DNA of 64,000 bases from Bilophila wadsworthia ATCC 49260 (GCF_000701705.1 NZ_JNJP01000001.1:124001-188000), one strand, 5' to 3'. Positions 28,400-38,045 are shown, numbered from the stretch's first letter. A program made the numbers and translations. The notes: generated by a model not told the origin, from the letters alone.

Positions 28400-31300
28400 T
28401 TACATTCTGGCGGCGTGCCCCGGGGCGAGGCTCCGGCACTGGTGCACCAGCGCTTCGAGACGGATGCGGACGCCGAGATCGGCCTGCCCGCTGAACCCTA
28501 CGGTCATGAACGGGATGCCGGGGAACAGCGAACGGAAGCGCCCCTCAAGGCCCTGGATCACCGTGCCCGGCACGCAGTTGAAGGGAATGGCGTGGATGAT
28601 CCCGCTGATGCCGCTCCGGGCCATTTCCACGGACGCCCCGAAACCGAGGCCCGCATCGAGGCTCAGGCCGCTCTGCCCGATGACCTCCCAGATGGGCTTT
28701 TCATACGGATCGGGAAGCACGGAGGCCGCATGGCGGCGCATCTTGCGCTCAATGCGGTTTAGGATGCCGTGCTGGACGCGGTGGATGAACGCCTTAACGC
28801 GGTGCCGCCCCAGTTCCTGAAAGTACCGCTGCTTGTAGAGCGAGTACCACAGCACCTCCATGATCGCGGGCATACGTATCTCCCCGCCCATCTGCTCCAC
28901 ACTCTGGATGATGTTGTTGCTGGCGTAATCCACGTTGCGGAGGTACGCCTCGCCCACGAGCCCGATGAGGGGACGCGGCCTGCTCCGATCCACGGGCACG
29001 GCGCGCATGGCTTCCACCATGCCGATCACGGCCCGCTCCACGTCGCCCTTTGCCTCCACGACCTCCACGAGCCGGTCGAGGCAGGCGTAGTAGGCCCTGT
29101 CCGTGTCCCCCGCCCCGGTCTCGTAGGGCCGGATGTGCAGGCGCAGCTTTTCCAAGATGTCCGCCGCAATAAAGCCGCGCCACGCCAACATGCCGCAGGA
29201 GGCCCCGGACATGATCGCGTGGAGCTTGCGGTTTGCACCCTGATACTCGTCCACAAGCGCCGCCCCGCCGAGCCCCATATCCTCAAAGACGATCTGCTGG
29301 AGCGTATTGAAAAGGTCGTAGCGGCAGCTCCCGCACGAGCCGGGCATGAAGAACGCGGCCTTCGCCGGGTCCACGCCGTCCTCCTTGATCAGACGCACCA
29401 TATCCCCGGTCATGAGGGTGCAGGGCAGACACTCCTTCCCGTCGAGGCAGCGGCGGCCCCATTCGAGGCTCCGCTTGTCGGGCGGCGGGAGGAGTTTGGC
29501 GTTGATGCCGTGCGCCCTGAGCGCGGCGGCCCACACCGCCATGCCGTTGGCGGCATGGGGCAGGTACAGCACGCGATCACCGCCGGGATCGAATTCGATC
29601 TTGCGCGTGCGCCGGGGCGCGATCTCCCGCGCGGCGTCGAAGTTCGCCACAGCATCAAGGAACGCCTCGCAGCGCGTGACCACGCCCGCCTCGGCGGAAT
29701 GCTCGTCGATCTCAAGCAGCAGGAACGGCTTTTCGCCCATTTCCCTGCCAAAGAAACGCGGGTACATGGAATCGTTGACGCAGCCGAAATTCGCCAGATA
29801 GATGGCGTTGAGCCGCGCGTCCCGCCGGATGATGTCGGCGGCGGCAAGCGTGCGCTGCCCCATCGCAAGCGTCATATTGCGCCACGCCTCGCCCACATCC
29901 GGCGAATGGAACAGATCCAGCAGATCGCTGGGGATGGTCTGGATGCCCATGCCCCGCAGGATGCGGGCAAGGTTCAAGTTGGTGCCGGGATCGTGGATGT
30001 TGTGGGCCTTGCCCACCAGCACCACGGCCTTGCCGTCCGGCCCCAGAGCGTCGAGCGCCTCCCTGCCGAGGGCGTTGCGGGCCTCGCGGAACCGGGCCTG
30101 CGCGGCATAGGCCTCATCGCAGGCGCGCCGCACCTCCGCCCTTGAAGAGACGCCGAGGGACGCCGCCGTACGTTCCAGTTCGCGCAGCACCTGCTCCCGC
30201 CCCATGCGGAAATGCAGCGCCGGACGGATCAGCCGGATGCCGGACGCCTCCAGTTTGAACGCCTCATTCACCAGATCGGGGATGAACTGGATGTAGCTGC
30301 AATGGTTGGCATAGGGATGCGCCTCGGCGGTGGGGAACGTTTCCCGCAGGGACGGGATAAGCATGGCCCCGGCCTTGCCTTCCAGCACGGCCTCCTTCAT
30401 CCACGCCGCATGTCCGTGCGCCACCTTGGTAGGGAAGCAGGCGGCGCTGGCCACCCCGGAAACGCCCCGCCGGACGATCTCCGCGTTGGTGGGCGGCGAA
30501 AGCAGGAGCGAAAAGCCCAGTTCCGAGAAAAAGGCCTGAAAGAACGGGTAATATTCATGGAAAGTCAGCATACGGGGATAGCCGATGACGCCCCTCGAGC
30601 CCGCCTTGTCCTTCGGCTGGTAGGCCGACATGAGCAGGCGTTCGCGCTCCGCGAACAGATCCCGCAGGCCCTCGCCCCCCGAAGAGCGCCGCACCTCGTA
30701 GCGTTCGCACCGTCCGCCATAAAACAGGGGCCGATGCCCTTCGACCAATATCTTGCTGATATCGCACTGGTTCGCGCACAAATTGCACTGGAAGGATTCC
30801 TGCCGGTACCCTTTTTCGAGCACCCCAAACCCTGTGAACCCGGTGGCGAACCCCGGCGTTTCCAGCATCTTGCGCCGCGCGATGAGGCAGCACCCGATGG
30901 CCCCCATCACCTCATTGTGCGGGGGTACTGTGATCGCCTTCCCGGTGAGCCGCTCAAAGGCCGCAAGCACCGCCGTATTGAAGGCCACCCCGCCCTGAAA
31001 CAGGATATGATCGCCCACGGGCCGCTTTTCCACGACCCTGTGCAGATAGTTGGTGGCGATGCTGTAGGCGAGGCCCCCGGCGATGTCGCTGACCGGCGTG
31101 CCCCGCTGCTGGTGGCGCACCACCTCGGAGTCGATGAACACGGTACACTGCTCGCCGCAGTCCACGGGGTGCTCAGCGGCAAGGGCCAGACGCGCGAAAT
31201 CCCGCTTGATGCTGATGCCGAGCTTTTCCGCCTGTTCTTCAAGGAAGCTGCCCGTCCCGGCGGCGCAGGCCTTGTTCATGGTGAAATCCTTGACGAGGCC

Positions 31301-32827
31301 ATTCTCCAGCCGCACGTACTTGGAATCCTGCCCTCCGATCTCGAAAATGGTGTCCACCTCCGGGCAGATGAACGCCGAAGCCGTGGCATGGGCCGTGATC
31401 TCGTTGACCACCACGTCCGCCCCGGCCAGATCCCCGATGAGGTGGCGCCCCGAACCGGTCACGCCCACGGCCTGCACGTCCGCAAGCTCCCCGTACCGTT
31501 CAAGGATATCCCGGAACCCCGTCCGCACCGCCTCGATGGGACGGCTGGCGGTCATGAGGTAGTACTTCGCCACGACCTCACGGTTTTCATCCATGAGCAC
31601 GATATTGGTGGAGATGGAACCGATGTCGATGCCGAGGAACACCCGGGTACGGCGCTCCAGCGGCAGGCACAGGCTGCTCCGGATCGAGTCGCCGTCGTCC
31701 GCCGCGAGCGGGGAAGCCGCCGGCTCGCGGGGTGCGGAGGACGGAGAGCCGCCCTCCGGGATGCGCGCCTCGGGACGCCCCGGCAGACCGCGCGTTCCCG
31801 CTCCGTCCGGCAGGGAGGAGGCGGACGGACGGAGCGGCGGCATGAATCCCGCGGAAACCTTCGGCCCTTCATCCGACGCTCCCCGGCATCCCGGAGGAGA
31901 CACGCTGACGGGCTGCAACGGAACCAGCGTTTTCATGGGCACCCGCTGCCGGAGCCCTTCCCGGAACGCGGCCAGCCCCTTGTAGGGTACGGCTTCCCCC
32001 TGCCCTCCAAGCAGGAACAACGCCGCGCCGAACGCGCCGGAAAGCGCGAAATCCTCGGGCACGAACAACCCATCCTCCTCAAGGTGCAGGACGGAACGCA
32101 GGGCCTTGACTACGCCCGCGTTGGCGGCAACCCCGCCGACCAGCGCCACGGGCAGTTCCAACGCCTTCACACCCACCACGTTGGCCTTGAAGCTGCGGGC
32201 CAGCGCGTGGCACAGCCCGGCTACGATGTCCTCTACGGGGGTGCCCTTCTGCTGGAGGTGGATCATGTCCGACTTGGCAAAGACCGAGCAGCGCCCGGCA
32301 ATACGGGCGGGAGCCCGCGACCGGAGCGCGGCCTCCCCGAATTCGGTTTCGATGTCGAGGCCGAGGCGGGTAGCCTGCTGATCGAGGAAGCTGCCCGTGC
32401 CGGACGCGCACATGGAGCTGACCGAAAAGTCCTTGAGCCGCAGGCCGTCCCCCTCCCCGGCGGGCTCAAGCTGGATGTACTTGCTGTCCTGCCCGCCGAT
32501 GTCGATGACGGAACGCGCCTGCGGGTAGCGGGACGAAGCCGCCGCCACCTGCGCGATGACCTCGTTTACAGCGCACGCGCCGAGCAGACGGCCCACACGA
32601 TCCGCGCCCGTGCCCGTGACCGCCGCGGCGATGCCTGCGTGCGTCCGCTCCAGCGCCTCAAGCTCGGCGCACAACACCTTATCCGGCTGTCCGTGATGAC
32701 GGACATACCGGCTGTACAGGGGTGTCCCCAACCCGTCGAGAAGGACCACATCGACACTTATTGAACCAATGTCCAAGCCAAGAATGCGGGCATCCGCGGG
32801 AAAACCGGAAAAAGACGAAGCGCTCAT
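28400..32827 (-). CDS. Tandem BadF/HgdC-type ATPase activase fused to a dehydratase-like region
   Basis: 1475 residues from MSASSFSG; the ATG overlaps the upstream stop (ATGA). Two ASKHA activase repeats: about 12-290 (LGLDIGSISVDVVLLD, CASGTGSFLDQQ, RCSVFAKSD) and about 398-665 (LGIDIGSISTNIVLMD, CAAGTGSFLEEQ, QCTVFIDSE). Both keep the cysteine pair that in HgdC dimers holds one 4Fe-4S cluster, so one chain can form the whole dimer. A 100-residue Pro/Ser/Gly-rich linker joins them. After CNLCANQC (about 690) comes an 800-residue DUF2229/2-hydroxyacyl-CoA dehydratase D-component-like part with CFPTKVAHGH, KECLPC and PGSCGSCRYD. The family uses ATP to push an electron to very low potential. 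No separate HgdAB-type target is encoded nearby. Confidence 0.88.
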   Translation of the reverse strand: MSASSFSGFPADARILGLDIGSISVDVVLLDGLGTPLYSRYVRHHGQPDKVLCAELEALERTHAGIAAAVTGTGADRVGRLLGACAVNEVIAQVAAASSRYPQARSVIDIGGQDSKYIQLEPAGEGDGLRLKDFSVSSMCASGTGSFLDQQATRLGLDIETEFGEAALRSRAPARIAGRCSVFAKSDMIHLQQKGTPVEDIVAGLCHALARSFKANVVGVKALELPVALVGGVAANAGVVKALRSVLHLEEDGLFVPEDFALSGAFGAALFLLGGQGEAVPYKGLAAFREGLRQRVPMKTLVPLQPVSVSPPGCRGASDEGPKVSAGFMPPLRPSASSLPDGAGTRGLPGRPEARIPEGGSPSSAPREPAASPLAADDGDSIRSSLCLPLERRTRVFLGIDIGSISTNIVLMDENREVVAKYYLMTASRPIEAVRTGFRDILERYGELADVQAVGVTGSGRHLIGDLAGADVVVNEITAHATASAFICPEVDTIFEIGGQDSKYVRLENGLVKDFTMNKACAAGTGSFLEEQAEKLGISIKRDFARLALAAEHPVDCGEQCTVFIDSEVVRHQQRGTPVSDIAGGLAYSIATNYLHRVVEKRPVGDHILFQGGVAFNTAVLAAFERLTGKAITVPPHNEVMGAIGCCLIARRKMLETPGFATGFTGFGVLEKGYRQESFQCNLCANQCDISKILVEGHRPLFYGGRCERYEVRRSSGGEGLRDLFAERERLLMSAYQPKDKAGSRGVIGYPRMLTFHEYYPFFQAFFSELGFSLLLSPPTNAEIVRRGVSGVASAACFPTKVAHGHAAWMKEAVLEGKAGAMLIPSLRETFPTAEAHPYANHCSYIQFIPDLVNEAFKLEASGIRLIRPALHFRMGREQVLRELERTAASLGVSSRAEVRRACDEAYAAQARFREARNALGREALDALGPDGKAVVLVGKAHNIHDPGTNLNLARILRGMGIQTIPSDLLDLFHSPDVGEAWRNMTLAMGQRTLAAADIIRRDARLNAIYLANFGCVNDSMYPRFFGREMGEKPFLLLEIDEHSAEAGVVTRCEAFLDAVANFDAAREIAPRRTRKIEFDPGGDRVLYLPHAANGMAVWAAALRAHGINAKLLPPPDKRSLEWGRRCLDGKECLPCTLMTGDMVRLIKEDGVDPAKAAFFMPGSCGSCRYDLFNTLQQIVFEDMGLGGAALVDEYQGANRKLHAIMSGASCGMLAWRGFIAADILEKLRLHIRPYETGAGDTDRAYYACLDRLVEVVEAKGDVERAVIGMVEAMRAVPVDRSRPRPLIGLVGEAYLRNVDYASNNIIQSVEQMGGEIRMPAIMEVLWYSLYKQRYFQELGRHRVKAFIHRVQHGILNRIERKMRRHAASVLPDPYEKPIWEVIGQSGLSLDAGLGFGASVEMARSGISGIIHAIPFNCVPGTVIQGLEGRFRSLFPGIPFMTVGFSGQADLGVRIRLEALVHQCRSLAPGHAARM

Positions 32828-33993
32828 GACCATTCAAGCCCGCCAAGCGTTGAGGGATGCGGCAGGAAGCCGATGTCGACGCAATAGTCCAGATAGCGGC
32901 GCAGCAGGGCCGGATCGGGCGGCGGGCAGCTTATGCCCGATCCCTTGAGCCGCCGCAGCGTTTCGCTGGCATCAAAGATAGCGGGGGACTTCTCGTAGTC
33001 GCCCAGATAGACGATCACGCTTTGCAGGCCGCGCAAGAAAAGTTCGTCGTCCGAATCAAGCACTTCCTCAAGGTAACGCTCCGCTGGCACGGTGCGCACG
33101 GGGAACCCGTAGTCACGGATGATGTCCCAGATCTGGGACTTGAGGATGGGCTGCGGGTTGCACACATGATACGTGCCCGGAGGCGTGTCCGGCTGGAACG
33201 CGATGTGGACGATGGCCGCCGCGGCATAATCCACCGGAGTCAGATCCATGTAGTCGTCGTCATACAGCGGCGGGGCCGTGCGCATGAATATGTGCCCCTG
33301 AAGGTGCAGATACTGGGCGTCGGACGTGATGTGCTTCTTGAAGCGGCCCGTCTTCGAATCGCCCATAATAAAGCCCGGACGGAAAATCCGCACAGCGTGC
33401 CCGGCGAGCATGGCGGGACGCAGGCGCTTTTCCGCCTCGTATTTGGTTTCGACGTACACGTTGGGGCATTCCATGCTTTCGTGGAAGTCCGCTTCCGTGA
33501 ACAGGTTCTTTGGGTTGTCGCAGCGCCGCCCGCTCACCGCCAGCGTCGAAATGTGGTTCAGCGTCTTGGGCATTCCTGCCGAGCAGAAGGCGAGCAGGTT
33601 TTCCGTGCCCTGCACGTTCACTTTCAGGAACTGTTCCAGCTTGCCGAAATGCCAGAGCATGGCGGCGGCGTGGAAGACCGCGCCCGTGCGCTCCGCGAGC
33701 TCCGCATATCCCGCTTCGGAAAGTCCGAACCGCTCTTTCGCCAGATCCCCTTCCACGATGGCGATGCGCTCAAGCGGCCACGCTTCCACGGCGTCCGCAC
33801 CAAACAGGAAATGCAGGTTGTCCATGAGCCGGGCCCGCGCGCCGAGCGTGCCGTCCGAACGGGTCAGGCAATAGATCGGCATTTCGGTACGCTCGACAAG
33901 TTCCTTGAGGAGATAGCCGCCGAGAAAACCGGTCGCGCCGGTGAGCAACACGCCGGGCCGTCCGTAAGCCGGGGCAGAGGCAAGATTCGTCAT
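32824..33993 (-). CDS. Thioester reductase-like SDR (NAD-binding 4 family)
   Basis: 389 residues from MTNLASAPAYG after AGGAGCG. Cofactor motif GVLLTGATGFLGGYLLKEL; active site Tyr-x-x-x-Lys in NVYVETKYEAEKRL; STLAVSGRR upstream supplies the serine/threonine. Such domains usually sit at the end of an NRPS and release the chain as an aldehyde or alcohol; here it is free-standing, and the NRPS has its own TE. It may instead reduce the acyl-S-carrier intermediate or act on a carboxylic acid derivative. Confidence 0.82.
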   Translation of the reverse strand: MTNLASAPAYGRPGVLLTGATGFLGGYLLKELVERTEMPIYCLTRSDGTLGARARLMDNLHFLFGADAVEAWPLERIAIVEGDLAKERFGLSEAGYAELAERTGAVFHAAAMLWHFGKLEQFLKVNVQGTENLLAFCSAGMPKTLNHISTLAVSGRRCDNPKNLFTEADFHESMECPNVYVETKYEAEKRLRPAMLAGHAVRIFRPGFIMGDSKTGRFKKHITSDAQYLHLQGHIFMRTAPPLYDDDYMDLTPVDYAAAAIVHIAFQPDTPPGTYHVCNPQPILKSQIWDIIRDYGFPVRTVPAERYLEEVLDSDDELFLRGLQSVIVYLGDYEKSPAIFDASETLRRLKGSGISCPPPDPALLRRYLDYCVDIGFLPHPSTLGGLEWS

Positions 33994-33995
33994 GT

Positions 33996-34424
33996 TCAAC
34001 GCTCCTGAGAAAGGGAAAACGCCGTCCAGTACCGCCCATGCCGGAACGCGAGCAGCAGCATCAGCGCCCCGAGGATCAGCCCGGCGGACATGAAGATGAA
34101 AATGAACCATTTTGCGGTAATGGGGGCTGGCTGCACGCCGAGCAGGTCAAGCAGCGCCTCCAGTGCGGCCTGACCGAAGGCGAGGGCCGTATAGCCGCCC
34201 ACAGCCGCCGTCCAGAGCCGATTGCGCGAGGTGCGGCACAGGAAGCCCACAAGCTGCGAGAACAGCGCCAGCCCGTACAGGAAATCGACGATGTACACGG
34301 TGGGCCAGTTCCACGGGCGCGGGTCCGGGGCGACGGCGCCGAGCAGGATCAACGGCAGCGACAGGGTGCACACCGCCGCGATGGGGAACCCGAGCGCGAC
34401 CACGAGGCGGGCATACAGTTTCAT
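33996..34424 (-). CDS. Four-helix membrane protein, unrecognised
   Basis: 142 residues from MKLYARLVVALG with four hydrophobic helices (about 8-30, 43-60, 72-92, 106-127) and a short charged tail. No family is recognised. It overlaps the upstream dehydrogenase-like gene by 4 nt and ends 2 nt before the thioester-reductase-like start, so it is part of the same transcript. Its position between a soluble reductase and the exporter genes could fit a membrane accessory of product transport. Confidence 0.6.
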   Translation of the reverse strand: MKLYARLVVALGFPIAAVCTLSLPLILLGAVAPDPRPWNWPTVYIVDFLYGLALFSQLVGFLCRTSRNRLWTAAVGGYTALAFGQAALEALLDLLGVQPAPITAKWFIFIFMSAGLILGALMLLLAFRHGRYWTAFSLSQER

Positions 34425-35524
34425 AGGCGCCCCCATTCTCCGGGAAGAGCGCCCCCGGTAATCACATATCCCTGCGCCAGAAAATGCCGCATGAAGGCTT
34501 GCGGATCCGGCATCTGCGCCGCCCGGAACACATCCGGCTCCATACCCTCCGCCGCAAGGCGCGCGCCGATGGCGGCGCACAATCCGGTGGCCCGATAGGT
34601 ATCCTCAAGGAACAACGTCCTGACCACGCTCCGGGGCTGGCCCCGCAGCGTCCCGCGCATACGCAAGTGCAGCATGAACCCCGGCTTCCTGCCGCGCATG
34701 TCCAGTTCCGCCGCCCGCATGATCAGCCGGGCCGACTGCGCCAGCCGCCGTTCCGTGCCGTACCATCCGGCCAGCCGTACCAGCACCGTGGCAAGAGTTA
34801 CCCAGCGCCCCCAGTTGTTGCCGTACACGTGCGCCTCGCTGATGCCCGACTCCTCGACAAACCGCTGCAAGTCATCGCGCATCAGCCGGAAGACCGTATG
34901 CCTCCCCACGGGCGCGGGAAGATCCATGCGCCTGCCCGAAGCGAGCAGCCCGGCCTGCCTGCGCACGCCCTGTTCGTAGTAGACGGGCGCTTCGCCGTTG
35001 CCGATGTTGCCGACGCCCCACGCGATGTCCCACGCGGACGGGAACGTCCAGCGATCCCGCCCCACGCACGCGTATTCAAAGCCTTCCACCTGATCGAAGC
35101 ACGTCCGGGCCACATACACGGGGAAGAGTTCGGACAGGCCCGGCAGGATGCCGAGCGTGAGCAGGAACGTCAGCCGCTTGGCGCGGATTTCCGGCCTCCG
35201 GGAAGAGAGTATCGGAAACAGCGGCGTATACCCGCCCGGATCAACGTAATGGCAGCCGCCGGCCAGCGCAGCGGCGGCCACCCGTTCCCGGACGGCGGAA
35301 GCGGGCCCCGCGCAGTTGATGACAAGGGAGCATTGTCCGCAAAAACGGGCGAGCGAAGCTTCGTCAAAGACATCCACGGACAGGAAGGAACCGGGAAGCG
35401 CTTCCCTCGGCGGCTTCCTCCCGCCGATGAGCAACCCGAACGCCGTGTTTTCATGCAGATAGCGGAGACATTCGCGCCCCACCCGGCCAGTACCGCCAAT
35501 CACCCCGATCATACGGCCGTTCAT
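34421..35524 (-). CDS. Saccharopine dehydrogenase-like NAD(P)-binding protein
   Basis: 367 residues. The N-terminal Rossmann motif is MIGVIGGTGRVGRECLRYL, followed by VINCAGPASAVRERVAAAAL and CHYVDPGGYTPLF, the saccharopine-dehydrogenase/trans-acting reductase pattern. The C-terminal half is hydrophobic in places and not recognised. It has GGAGGGG before the start and overlaps the exporter stop by 4 nt. Reductases of similar size (for example YbtU-type) tailor siderophore rings, but motif identity with those was not seen; the function is inferred only as a reduction step. Confidence 0.7.
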   Translation of the reverse strand: MNGRMIGVIGGTGRVGRECLRYLHENTAFGLLIGGRKPPREALPGSFLSVDVFDEASLARFCGQCSLVINCAGPASAVRERVAAAALAGGCHYVDPGGYTPLFPILSSRRPEIRAKRLTFLLTLGILPGLSELFPVYVARTCFDQVEGFEYACVGRDRWTFPSAWDIAWGVGNIGNGEAPVYYEQGVRRQAGLLASGRRMDLPAPVGRHTVFRLMRDDLQRFVEESGISEAHVYGNNWGRWVTLATVLVRLAGWYGTERRLAQSARLIMRAAELDMRGRKPGFMLHLRMRGTLRGQPRSVVRTLFLEDTYRATGLCAAIGARLAAEGMEPDVFRAAQMPDPQAFMRHFLAQGYVITGGALPGEWGRL

Positions 35525-37917
35525 ACGCCCCTCCGCGCCGTCTCCCCGGAAAAAGGAGGGTTGGAAGGGGCTTTAAGCGGACGGAATGTCAGCAGTATGG
35601 CGGGTACGAGAAAATAATCCGCGAACAACGCCCAGCCAAAGGCGAAGCAGCCGAGCCCCCCAAACTTTACCACGCCCACCATGTCCGAGAACAGGAGCAC
35701 GGAGAACCCGCACAGCATGGTCATGGTCGTGAACAGCATGGGCCGCCCGGTGGACAGCAGCGTCTCTTCAAGCGCCTTCTCATAGGAGCCGGTGCGGGCG
35801 AAGGATTCGCGGTAATGAAACAGGAAGTGTATCGTGTCGTCGACCACCACCCCGATGATGATCGCGCTGAAGCTCATGAGCGGCATGTCCATGTAAATCC
35901 CGGACACCCCCATCAGGCCGAGGGTGACGAATACCGGGAAGATGTTGGGCAGCATACTGAGGAGGCCGAGCCGGAGGGAACCGAGCGCGAAGCACATGAT
36001 CACGCTCACGACCAGCAGGGCCGCCAGAAAGCTCTGGCGCTGGCCATCCGCGAGGAGGTCGTTCATGGACTTCGTCCAGTCGAGGTTCCCCGCCATGCGC
36101 ACCTTGACCGTGTCCCCGAACACGCCCCGCGAGAAGGCGGCGACGTCCTCGGACAGGCGGCGCACGTCCCCGGTGCCGAGGGTGCGGGTCTTGGCGGTCA
36201 GGCGGGCCACGCGGCTGTCGAAGCTCACCAGCTTGTCCAGCTCGCGCCCGTCGGACATTTCGTACAGCAGCAGATATTGGGCGATGGCGGCATCGTCCCC
36301 GTCGGGAAGCGCATAGGCCGCCTTGTCCCCGCCATGCATGGACTCGTTGATTTTCTTGATGATATCGAGGACGCTGACCGTTTTGGTGACCAGCGGCGAT
36401 ACATCGAGGTGCTGCTGGAGGCGCTCAAGCCCGCGCAGGAACGCCTGCGACTTCACCCCGTTCTCCCGCCCGGTGTCGAGCATGATCTCGACGGACATGG
36501 AACCGCCCATGCGTTCATCCACAAAGTCGTAGGCCTGCCGCAGCGGGAGGGACTTCGAGAGCATCCGGGCCGTGCCCGTCTCCACCTCAACCAAGGTGTA
36601 TCCGTAGACGGACACCCCGAGCAGCACCACAAACAGCGCCAGCAATACTTTGGGATACCGGACATTGATCAGGTAGACCCTGCCGAGGAAACGGTCGAAG
36701 ATGTCCGGCGTTCCGATCCGGATCGGCGTTGACGGGGAAGCAGTACGGGCGGGCGCACCGGGCATCCCCGGAGTGGGCGCGGACGGCGCCTTATCCCTCT
36801 CAGTACTGTAAAGGAGCAGCACGACGAGGATACTGAGGATATAGGCCATGAGCGCGCCCACGGACGCGTAGACGCCCATTTCCCGGAACGGCTGGATATC
36901 CGCCGCGCAGAAACCGAGGAATCCCGCCGCCGTGGTCAGGCTGGTGAGCAGGCACGGCATACCCGTCTCGGACATGGCCTGCCGCAGGGCCGCGACGACA
37001 CCGAGCCCTCCCCGGCGGTGCTGGTTATAGATGGCGATGATGTGCATGGAATCGCCGATGCACACGCAGATCAGCAGGGTCGGGATCAGGATAATGAACA
37101 GATTCAGGGTAAAGCCGAGCACCTGAATCATGCCGAGCGTCCAGATCACGCTCAGCACCACCACGGAAATGGGGCCTATCACGCCGCGCACGCCCTTGCC
37201 GAGCCAGAACAGCAGAACCATCTGGATGAGCAGGCACAGCCCGAAAAAGGTAGCGGATTCCTTGAAGGACAGCTCGTTGTAGTCGTTGTGCAGGATGGGC
37301 TGGCCCACGGCGTGGATCGAAAATCCGGCATACTCCGGCTGCGCCAGCACCTCGCGCAGCGCATGGGTCACTTCCGAGCGCGGCTCCACGCTGTCCCTGG
37401 GATACGTCCGCATTTCAAGGAGCATCCCCACGGTCTTCCCGTCCGAGGAAATGAGGTTGTCCCGATAGTTCTTCTCGGCCAGCGCCCGCCGCCGGAGTTC
37501 CGGCATGGACGCGGCGTCGTACGTTTCCGGATCGATGAAATCCGAAACGACGATCCCCTCGGCGTCGGCTTCGATGCGCTCGGCGTTCCCAAGCCAGGTC
37601 ACGTCGCGCAGGTACGGGACCTTTTTACGGATATCGGACACGAGATCGGAAAGCAGGCGCAGCGATTCGGGAGAGAACAGCGTGTCCGCGTCAAACACCA
37701 AATAGACGAAATCGTCGTTCCCGAAGAGCTTGTGAAACGTGTTGATGCGCTCCAGCGAGGGATCGCCCTCGGAAAACCATATCTCGTTGGAATTGTCGAA
37801 TTGCAGATCCTGCATCTTCCACAGGAAAAACGCCGTCAACAGCACGATCAGGACGGCAACCGCGCCCCGTCTGCGGAGGACCCAGTCGGTCAGGCGGCCA
37901 AAGAAAAAGGAGGACAT
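35521..37917 (-). CDS. MMPL/RND-family exporter
   Basis: 798 residues from MSSFFFG (a GTG two codons earlier is possible). Two halves, each one helix, a large periplasmic loop and a five-helix bundle. Sterol-sensing-like segments include IPTLLICVCIGDSMHIIAIY and AIIIGVVVDDTIHFLFHY, with acidic residues for proton transfer. MMPL relatives export lipids and, in mycobacteria, siderophores. The LolA-like and barrel proteins encoded divergently (50303-52398) are typical partners of this RND type, so an envelope-spanning route for an acylated product is plausible. Confidence 0.85.
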   Translation of the reverse strand: MSSFFFGRLTDWVLRRRGAVAVLIVLLTAFFLWKMQDLQFDNSNEIWFSEGDPSLERINTFHKLFGNDDFVYLVFDADTLFSPESLRLLSDLVSDIRKKVPYLRDVTWLGNAERIEADAEGIVVSDFIDPETYDAASMPELRRRALAEKNYRDNLISSDGKTVGMLLEMRTYPRDSVEPRSEVTHALREVLAQPEYAGFSIHAVGQPILHNDYNELSFKESATFFGLCLLIQMVLLFWLGKGVRGVIGPISVVVLSVIWTLGMIQVLGFTLNLFIILIPTLLICVCIGDSMHIIAIYNQHRRGGLGVVAALRQAMSETGMPCLLTSLTTAAGFLGFCAADIQPFREMGVYASVGALMAYILSILVVLLLYSTERDKAPSAPTPGMPGAPARTASPSTPIRIGTPDIFDRFLGRVYLINVRYPKVLLALFVVLLGVSVYGYTLVEVETGTARMLSKSLPLRQAYDFVDERMGGSMSVEIMLDTGRENGVKSQAFLRGLERLQQHLDVSPLVTKTVSVLDIIKKINESMHGGDKAAYALPDGDDAAIAQYLLLYEMSDGRELDKLVSFDSRVARLTAKTRTLGTGDVRRLSEDVAAFSRGVFGDTVKVRMAGNLDWTKSMNDLLADGQRQSFLAALLVVSVIMCFALGSLRLGLLSMLPNIFPVFVTLGLMGVSGIYMDMPLMSFSAIIIGVVVDDTIHFLFHYRESFARTGSYEKALEETLLSTGRPMLFTTMTMLCGFSVLLFSDMVGVVKFGGLGCFAFGWALFADYFLVPAILLTFRPLKAPSNPPFSGETARRGV

Positions 37918-37973
37918 ACTCACCTGCGGATAGTCGGCGGGGCTTCCCGCCGGATTGCGTCTGTGGAGAGGAA

Positions 37974-38001
37974 CCGGGGCCGATCAGCGGATCGGCCCCG
38001 G
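37974..38001. repeat. Intercistronic hairpin between receptor and exporter genes
   Basis: CCGGGGCCGATC and its perfect complement form 12-bp arms around AGCG, in the 128-nt gap between the TonB-receptor stop and the exporter start. There is no T-run. It is the only sizeable gap in the first half of the operon and could set a difference in expression or mRNA stability. Confidence 0.5.
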
Positions 38002-38045
38002 GCGGCAGAGCCGCTCCCGGACAGGCCGGGAACGGTGGGTACGGC

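Noticed and set aside
30212..32764. Open frame of 850 codons on the plus strand opposite the activase
   Set aside because: Antisense shadow of a strongly supported gene; composition is Arg/Gly/His-rich and has no ribosome binding site or motif.
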